A stretch of 64,000 nt of DNA from Silene conica (Eukaryota > Streptophyta > Magnoliopsida > Caryophyllales > Caryophyllaceae): assembly GCA_029255685.2 (NCBI GenBank), contig CM055315.2, positions 32,741,501-32,805,500 of the forward strand. Reading direction: 5' to 3'. The notes beneath the pieces are model-generated. The model was given only the letters and a program-made list of their open reading frames with translations, was not told the DNA's origin and did not search any database. Below are positions 55,814-64,000 of the stretch, in pieces. How positions within the stretch are numbered: the stretch's first letter is position 1; every line of letters begins with the position of its first letter. The translations under genes were made by a program, and so were the position numbers.

Positions 55814-58300
55814 TGTAACACCCCAATTTATTAAGGAGCCTTTAGCAAGACATCCTCAGTAAATTGAGTTGTTACCATCTCGGAATATCCGAGGTAGTGA
55901 ATAACAAAGTAAATCAAACCAAAATACCTTATGTAAAAACTGATAAAATTTAAACTTTGTTGTTACAAGAAAAACTACACAGCGGAACTAAGCTGCAACT
56001 GATAACTACATAGCATGTGATCTACATCTAAGTCGGTCCATCCAAGTGCTCACGCCATCCCATGCTCCCACAGCACCATCTTTCCTGTCAAACTGCTCCC
56101 ATCACGGATCATCACAGGTGTCACACGAATACACAGGGTCAACCACGAGGTTGAGTAGAAAGATAAATAAGACAACAATATAATATACTCCGCACCGATC
56201 CAACGCCAAATAAACTCCGCACCGATCACAAGACCCATTACCTCCACACCAATCACAAGACCCAATATACTCCACACCAATCACAGACCCTTTATCTTCG
56301 CACCAATCACAGACCCTTTATCTCCGCACCAATCACAGACCCTTTATCTCCGCACCAATCACAGACCCTTTATCTCCGCACCAATCACAGAATGATATAA
56401 ACAGCACAATATAACAATCACATGATATTATGTAACAAACATGCTTAGTATCAAATAAGAACAGATTACACATCAATATTTATCAGTATTTCCCCTACCT
56501 CGACCTGCAGAAAGACAACCGAACAGCTGCCTGAATTATTCCACCTCGAACTCAGTTCCTATAAATATTACTTAATATCAATTTCTATCCGAACACCCGA
56601 ATATTACTCATTAACCAAACAATCATGACAAACATAAAGATTTACTACTAACATGCCCATAACATATACTCATTACTAATTAAGTCATTATCGTAGCCCT
56701 CTCGACAATTATATACACTAACTTTGACAGATCAGAAAATAAATACTTAGTCACAATATCACAAACCACAACAATACTATTAACATAACACTAATTATGA
56801 TATTAACAATACTATTAACTTTAACTATTAATAAACATGACATACAATTATAATATTTGCAAAACATACCTAATAATAATAATACTAATGTCAATAACAT
56901 ATTAACATATAATTATAAGGTCACCATAACAATAATAATTTAACAAACAATAATGATAAGCATAATATATATATTAATAACAACCACCATGATAATAATA
57001 ATTAATATTTTAAAATACAAAGACTCGCGCATTACGAGGCAAACATTGTACAACAACGCATTACGACTCAAGCAACTCCCCAAAACCGTGTCCAACAGCC
57101 CTCTAAACGCCTCCCAAAACAGCCCCAAAACTTGCCTTACACCACCCGAACCAACACCAACCCGCGGTGGTTGGCACCACCGCACTAGAACGCATTCCTG
57201 GACTCCACCCTCGACCCCTATCTCGCCCAACTAGCCTGTCGACAGCCCCTGCAACCACCATGACTCGCCTGTAACAATCTAGATAAACCAGTACCAGTGA
57301 CGGAAGTGCCCTGAAAACGAGATTCCCACCACCAGCATAACCACCCAAACCACCACCTATCACCACCCTAAACAACTACCACATTCCACGACTCTATTGG
57401 TGGTAGCCACCAGCCTTCGACACGACCCTAGCTCCCTGCAAAACACCCTCAAACACCCGTCCTCACAGACTCCCTGTTCTCCCTTGTTTCTGTTCAAAAA
57501 GACGACCCACTTATGGTGGTGCTCCGACCACCCAAGCACCCCCTTTCAACCACCACAACAACCTATAAACCTTCTACTACCCTTACCCATAACTCACGAC
57601 CGGATTTAAACCCAAACATAAACAATTACACATCAAATAACGAGATGGAAAAGCATTCGCAGAAACAGAGTTCTGAAACGAAATATAAAACAGTCTGACA
57701 CTCCGATTAAACACCATATCTGACGGTCAACGGCGGTCAAGGATGACTTCCTGGTGGTCCATATTCAACTACTATGCACCAAAGATTAAAAACATGCGAA
57801 GGATAGACCCTACGACCACATATATACGATGAACGGATTAATTCGAAACGACTGAAAACTAAAAAAACGAAAGGTGAGTGTACCAGTTTCTGTGCATAAA
57901 CGACCAGCCTTACGCGCCCTAGACCACCGTGTAGCACCCTCTCTTATCCCTTGGATGTGGCGGCAGTAGGTGTATGGGGATGTGAGAGGCGTTGCTAGAT
58001 TAGGGTAGGTTTTTAGATGGGGTTTTTAGGGTGTCCGCAGACTACGTGAAAGAGGGGTGTACCAGTTTTTGTGTTGTGTCGAGTTGGGCTGCCTCTAGGG
58101 CACGCACTTCGAGGCCCAACTCTCCCGACTCCGTACTTTGCTTAAAACCCAATAAACTCTTAATTCGCATACTCGACACAATAAAAACAATATAAAATAT
58201 ATCGCCACTTATTCGATAAATTAATTATCGAATATAACGTTCAAATCTCGTCAAAATAATTATGAATTATAACAATATATAAAAAGTACGAGGTATTACA
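55814..58300 (-). repeat. 3' LTR of LARD-like copy 2
   Basis: 2,487 bp. It shares TCTCGGAAT..CCGAGGTAGTGAATAAC, CACGCCATCCCA and CACGGATCATCACAGGTGTC blocks with the LTRs of copy 1 at 1733 and 8252. It holds a ~27-bp minisatellite at 56,190-56,395 and a CCACCA-rich block at 57,140-57,560. Confidence 0.85.
56190..56395. repeat. Minisatellite in LTR of copy 2, ~27-bp units
   Basis: About eight units of the form CTCCGCACCAATCACAGACCC with variants. The left LTR has one GATCCAACGCC-type unit and four CAGACCCTTTATC-type; the right LTR (62,405-62,612) has three and two. It occupies the same place as the CACAAGACCCAATATC array of copy 1. Confidence 0.8.
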
Positions 58301-61300
58301 TTCTTCCCTACTTAAAATGAACTTCGTCCCGAAGTTCACCACCCCGTAACGGTAAAGAAACACGCAGCAAGCATGAACAATCACAAATAACACTTACGAA
58401 CCATGAGATGTTACATCCCATCCCCCTTAATAAAACTTTGTCCCCAAAGTTTAACATACACCCGAAACACGATATAGTGCATAACAGAAGTAGCAGGGTT
58501 TTCAAGTATATTCAATTAATCACGACATATCAATTAGCCATGTCATAACAACTAGCCATATCATAAAATCATTGAGATTTTACAATCCATCCCTCCTTAA
58601 AACATGGTTACGTCCTCGTAACCTTATTATAGAATTCCAGCTCACTACTCTATCTTACTCATTACATTATCTCTCAAAATCATACTCCAAGTAATCAAGT
58701 ATCATATTCTCATCGTCGAACATAAGACCAAATACAAGGGGTGAGTGAACTGGCGGAATAACCCGCGGAACCCTATATCCATCCCAATTATAGATTTCGA
58801 ACTCATAAAATATAACTTAATGACCATGGTCACTCTAGACCATAAACATAACTTGGCACAAAGGCCCCATAACTCAAAAATAGCACCCAATCTCAATCCC
58901 TATCTCAATATCAGTATCAATATCGTCAAGGTTCACAGAACCGTGCTCAGCACTTAAAGTACGATCTTTAAGCTACTCACCCACAAGTAAGGTCAAAGAG
59001 AACGATAAAAGAAAATGTACGACCAATCCTACACAATCCAAAATACCAATCCCCAGCAACCCGTATACTCGGCTTCAGTCTTAAACAAGCATTATAAAGA
59101 TTCTCAACCCAGAAATACTCATGTTCATTTGCAACACAACCACACTAATATCAATATTCATATATTGCAAGACAATTTCCATCTGCAGGCTAGCCAAATG
59201 CTCACAGTAAAAACACAATCGGTGGCTCATAACATATGGATACTACTATACATTCAATAACCTTCACAATAACCACTTCTCAATAATTACCAACACATAA
59301 TTAGTCATCATACATGTCAAGCTTGAATGAAGATTGGAACATCTAGACTCCGGCAAATCAATGAATACATGTACATATATCCCGTACAAGACTAAATTAA
59401 TAAGATTGATAGAATCATGTTATGCAGCTAAACAAAACCAGAATAGCCAACACTTACGTGCCCTTGAAATTTTAACTCAAGCTCAGCCTATTTCCACTAG
59501 TTTAAACGATCAGCCACTCGCATGTGATAAGTGACAATTTAAAACATTTCATATTCATAAACGTATTGTAGAACCAAATCATGTTTTATAAAATACACAG
59601 AGCAACATTAGTTAACGTAATTAAACTTGAAGCATTGACATATCTCACAAGGTATACATAAATCATAGAGTGACAAGACCGTTTAACCTTCCTAGATATC
59701 AATAGGTTAAAACCACGTAGCTACATACCTCATCCCCTCACATTACACCATTTATCATGAAACTGGTAAAATATATGTCTTGCAGATTAAGGGGTTTATA
59801 TAATATGCAGCAATTAAAAATCAGGGCAGAATTTCGTCATCACGTAGCTCCAGAATTTGTTATGTTGCCAATAATCACAATAATTATCAAAACATCACGT
59901 GTTATCATGAATAATCATCACTTGGAAACATTTTGAACCTTTGAAAACATTGAAGCGGTAATTTGTGGCAATTTATAAACATGAATCAAAAGACAATTTT
60001 ACAAGCTATAGATCGAAACAAGACTACACGGAGACATTCTGACTCTCATTTACTAAAACACTATCCTTGTAAATTGTAGCTCATAAATTATGAAAATTTA
60101 GCGATAAAAGTAAACGAATTCACATGACTAATATTTTCATAAATCACATGTCAACCAGTTAATAACTCAATAAATTAGGATCAGATTTTAAACATAGCAA
60201 ATGCAATTCAATTGGTGGCATAACAACATGCATGAAGGTGTTATAAAGATTATTAGCCCGGTGAACTAGACAACGATATACCACAAATATATGAAAGAAC
60301 ATCAACACGATTCACAGCGTTCAAAATAATCACCACTACTTATAACAATTAGATTGCTATATCATGCTAATAGGTTTACCATTCAAATTTTAGTCTACCA
60401 CTTGTCAAGACCCTTCTCTGATAATTATGATTTTAACATCACATACGAACAATACATCATTATTTTGAGGTCATATTATTAGAAAGTAAGAGTGTTGGTA
60501 TACTTGAAACTATTTTATATAGAATGGACAAGATGACGTTATCATATAATAAGGTTCACATTCATATCATATGCCTACTATTCATGTTACTAATGCTTTA
60601 TCAGGATATCACATGGTCACAACGCATAGTTCACATTTGATTAAACTTTTATATAAGATTTACATAACTCACAACTTAATTGGTTTAGACAGGAACTTTT
60701 ACAACAATTCATCGGAATATTTGACAGCTTGCAAAACAATCACAATTAAACAACTCGATAAGTTCTTACATAGCTTAACATTTTGGCAAACGTGAAAGAA
60801 TATTTTAAACAGTGGAGTTGGAATTGTACATAAAGTAAACACGTTTCAAATGACTTCTTTCACAAAAAAAAAAACATGGGTCAAAACAGAACCGGACAAT
60901 AACAATCTGACCACTGTCAACTAAAAGATTTATTTGTCTCAAATATAACTCCTATTATCGTGAAATCAAAAGCATTGTAAAACCAACTCAGAAGGTTATC
61001 ATGCATAAAAAATTTTATACACAATTATGGAACACGTATAAAATGACAGCCCGTACAAACCAGACAACATTCTGAAAAATTATTAAAATTTTGGTTCCTT
61101 TGCAACTACACATTACTACATCCACACTCAACCTTTCTTATTCCAAACACATTGACAATCATTTGAAACATAGACATCACTCTGTACCATATTAACATTC
61201 ATTCCTCATTTCAATTGTAGTTGACATCAAAATACAGTAAAGGTTTCGAAACTGAAATAAGATCAACTAATTAGCTTGATAGTTGTACATGTGTTCCAAA

Positions 61301-62031
61301 ATAAATTAGTCTCTCCCGTCGCACAATCACAACTCATCCAAGAACGGAAATATAACCTAGGGACTGCTACGTATCCCTTATTGATGCTTGTCTTCATAAC
61401 GAATTTAAATGCGTATAATAGGCATGAAATTTTAAGTACGATATACGCAACACATAACTATATACATTCATGGCTTAGGGTAGCACATTCCGCATATCAC
61501 TAGACATGGATTACTATAACAATCTGAGTCTGATCTTTCATATCCAAATACCAACCAATATATTACATAGCTACGATAGTCACTTAATAACCATACACCC
61601 TATGAACATTCCATGCACCAACATGTTATGATCTCATTACTCTAACCATAGTTCAACCATTACACCACTAAAACTCCTCAAATTTTAATTCCATCATCCG
61701 GATTGATCCACATTTCATATCACACATAGCGTTCCAACACACATCATTATTCATAACTAACATATTACTTACCTCATTCTTCTTCTGCGAAAGCGTTAGT
61801 ACAGTATAACTAGTTCACTATATAGTCTACCCCACTCTTCAAATACTCTAATTGGGTTCTCGAGACAGAACAGAAAGGGCCCAGGTCTGGTGTGAGGGGG
61901 CCCCTAACTCATCCCGTTCCTTTTTGGGGCTCCTATCAGTTTCATCTCGGGGTTCATTTTATTAAACCCTTCCTACGTTCATTATGATTCATTTAGTTTA
62001 GGCCTGAGGATCGTTCGCTCTGATACCACTT
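58301..62031 (-). other. Non-coding internal domain of LARD-like copy 2
   Basis: 3.7 kb with no retroelement protein motif. Blocks match copy 1's interior in order, for example AACTTCGTCCCGAAGTTC near the PPT end and CTATATAGTCTACCCCACTC near the PBS end (about 61,830 versus 8,050). Two independent insertions sharing this non-coding sequence define a family. Confidence 0.78.
62016..62028 (-). promoter_or_regulatory. Primer-binding site of LARD-like copy 2
   Basis: The - strand reads TGGTATCAGAGCG three bases inside the right LTR, identical to copy 1. Confidence 0.9.
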
Positions 62032-63211
62032 TGTAACACCCCAATTTATTAAGGAGCCTTTAGCAAGACATCCTCAGTAAATTGAGCTGTTACCATCTCG
62101 GAATATCCGAGGTAGTGAATAACAAAGTAAATCAAACCAAAATACCTTATGTAAAAACTGATAAAATTTAAACTTTGTTGTTACAAGAAAAACTATACAG
62201 GGGAACTAAGGTGCAACTGATAACTACATAGCATGTGATCTACATCTAAGTCGGTCCATCCAACTGCTCACGCCATCCCATGCTCCCACAGCACCATCTT
62301 TCCTGTCAAACTGCTCCCCATCACGGATCATCACAGGTGTCACACGAATACACAGGGTCAACCACGAGGTTGAGTAGAAAGATAAATAAGACAACAATAT
62401 AATATACTCCGCACCGATCCAAAGCCAAATAAACTCCGCACCGATCCAACACCAAATAAACTCCGCACCGATCCAACGCCAAATAAACTCCGCACCGATC
62501 ACAAGACCCATTACCTCCACACCAATCACAAGACCCAATATACTCCACACCAATCACAGACCCTTTATCTCCGCACCAATCACAGACCCTTTATCTCCGC
62601 ACCAATCACAGAATGATATAAACAGCACAATATAACAATCACATGATATTATGTAACAAACATGCTTAATATCAAATAAGAACAGATTACACATCAATAT
62701 TTATCAGTATTTCCCCTACCTCGACCTGCAGAAAGACAACCGAACAGCTGCCTGAATTATTCCACCTCGAACTCAGTTCCTATAAATATTACTTAATATC
62801 AATTTCTATCCGAACACCCGAATATTACTCATTAACCAAACAATCATGACAAACATAAAGATTTACTACTAACATGCCCATAACATATACTCATTACTAA
62901 TTAAGTCATTATCGTAGCCCTCTCGACAATTATATACACTAACTTTGACAGATCAGAAAATAAATACTTAGTCACAATATCACAAACCACAACAATACTA
63001 TTAACATAACACTAATTATGATATTAACAATACTATTAACTTTAACTATTAATAAACATGACATACAATTATAATATTTGCAAAACATACCTAATAATAA
63101 TAATACTAATGTCAATAACATATTAACATATAATTATAAGGTCACCATAACAATAATAATTTAACAAACAATAATGATAAGCATAATATATATATTAATA
63201 ACAACCACCAT
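62032..63211 (-). repeat. Truncated 5' LTR of LARD-like copy 2
   Basis: It aligns to 55,814-56,990 and then breaks at ACCAT (63,207-63,211). The outer half of the LTR is missing here. Confidence 0.85.
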
Positions 63212-64000
63212 TCTTGACATCAATGACCGCACCTGCGGTATGTAAAAACGGTCTTCCCAAAATGATTGGGATTTGTGAATCTTCGGCAATGTCAAGAACA
63301 ATAAAATCAACCGGAATAAAAAAAAAATTCCAACTTTAATGGGCACATCCTCCAAAATACCCAAAGGGCGTTTTATAGAACGGTCCGCCATTTGCAAGGT
63401 GACACTAGTACATTTCAAAACACCCATGTTCAAGTTTTCACAAATAGTGTAAGGCATTACACTCACACTAGCACCTAAGTCACATAAAGCTTTATCAATG
63501 GTGTAGGTGCCAATGGTGCATGGAATGGAAAAGCTACCTGGGTCCTTTAACTTAGGAGGGGACTTGTTTTGCAAAAGAGCACTACACTCGGCGGTGAATG
63601 CTATAGTTTCAAGATCATCAATAGTCCTCTTCTTAGTTAAAATGACTTTCATGAACTTTGTATAAGAGGGGATTTGGGTAATTAATTCGGTAAAAGGAAT
63701 GGTTACCTGTAGGTTTTTCACCACTTCTACGAACTTACCAAACTGAGTTTCCTTGTGAGCCTTTCTTAATCTATGTGGGAAAGGCACTTGAACCTTTTCC
63801 GGAACTTTGACCGCGGCATCAACCTTTGGAGGAGTATCCTCCACATCTTCTACCACTATCGGCTCCTCAACTTTATTTGAAACATCTCCCTCCTTTCTTG
63901 ATTCATCAACCTTGTTGCTATGATCAACATCATCACTTTTCTCACCAAGTATCCCATCATCAACATTTGGCATTGGGGGTTCATTATAAGTGGTACCACT
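63207..64000 (-). pseudogene. Second copy of the Athila gag-protease segment
   Basis: It matches 53,846-54,639 at a fixed offset of 9,361 bp with no indels and about four substitutions that I can count. It carries the same protease motif (CDLGASVSVMPY) and the same T-run frameshift. The open frame runs out of the protease into the LTR across the junction. It continues past the window edge. Confidence 0.9.

Larger units (their letters stand above)
55814..63211 (-). mobile_element. LARD-like element, copy 2 (right LTR truncated)
   Basis: The left LTR (55,814-58,300) and the partial right LTR (62,032-63,211) start TGTAACACCCCAATTTATTA and are ~99% identical by eye over the shared part. The internal 3.7 kb (58,301-62,031) has no coding frame. 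The PBS TGGTATCAGAGCG on the - strand sits beside the right LTR and a purine tract beside the left LTR, so the element reads on the - strand. It is inserted in an Athila gag. The right LTR ends abruptly at a junction with duplicated gag sequence. Confidence 0.85.

Noticed and set aside
1..64000. CRISPR arrays, operons or bacterial-type regulatory sites
   Set aside because: The window is plant nuclear DNA; the tandem arrays present are LTR minisatellites and microsatellites, not spaced repeats with unique spacers.

Overview
This window is a repeat-dense stretch of a plant nuclear genome, almost certainly a eudicot. It is AT-rich, its one protein-coding gene has spliced exons, and most of its length is plant LTR retrotransposons (Copia, Athila-type Gypsy, Cassandra/TRIM and large non-autonomous elements) plus MITEs of the Mutator, hAT, Stowaway and Harbinger types. 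I cannot name the species. No CRISPR array, operon or functional rRNA/tRNA gene is visible.

Region 1 (1-14.5 kb): a Mutator-type MITE, then a 9.0 kb non-autonomous element with ~2.5 kb LTRs and a ~4 kb non-coding interior (LARD-like), then a second Mutator MITE, a Stowaway MITE, a hAT MITE and a further long-inverted-repeat element just upstream of the gene.

Region 2 (14.5-28.8 kb): the only convincing host gene, a pectin methylesterase of five exons on the + strand that join in frame to a 329-residue protein with a signal peptide and the family's catalytic residues. Intron 2 carries a Mutator MITE. Intron 3 carries a 4.8 kb Copia element with two identical LTRs, antisense to the gene, plus several MITEs. 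Intron 4 carries LTR-like debris, a ~100 bp tandem repeat, a run of 18 G and a hAT MITE. The coding frame survives all of these.

Region 3 (29.3-55.8 kb): a nested retrotransposon pile. A + strand Athila-type element with a large internal deletion (31.1-33.5 kb) is broken by a - strand Athila-type element whose 3' LTR (33.5-37.6 kb) was hit by a Cassandra element carrying 5S rRNA-derived sequence. Cassandra was itself hit by a Copia-type solo LTR and by a second, 5S-free TRIM. The - strand Athila body resumes at 37.6 kb, is split by an 11.2 kb Copia element that carries gag but no visible pol (38.3-49.6 kb, itself holding more insertions), and continues as decayed RT/RNase H (49.8-51.2 kb) and gag-protease (53.4-55.8 kb).

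Region 4 (55.8-64.0 kb): a second LARD-like element of the same superfamily as the first, inserted in the Athila gag. Its right LTR stops abruptly at 63.21 kb and is joined, through the shared 5-mer ACCAT, to a second copy of the gag-protease sequence at a constant 9,361 bp offset. This looks like a recent tandem duplication (or an assembly artefact). Insertion order and orientation are supported by target-site duplications, primer-binding sites and polypurine tracts read directly from the sequence; family names come from general knowledge of plant transposons.
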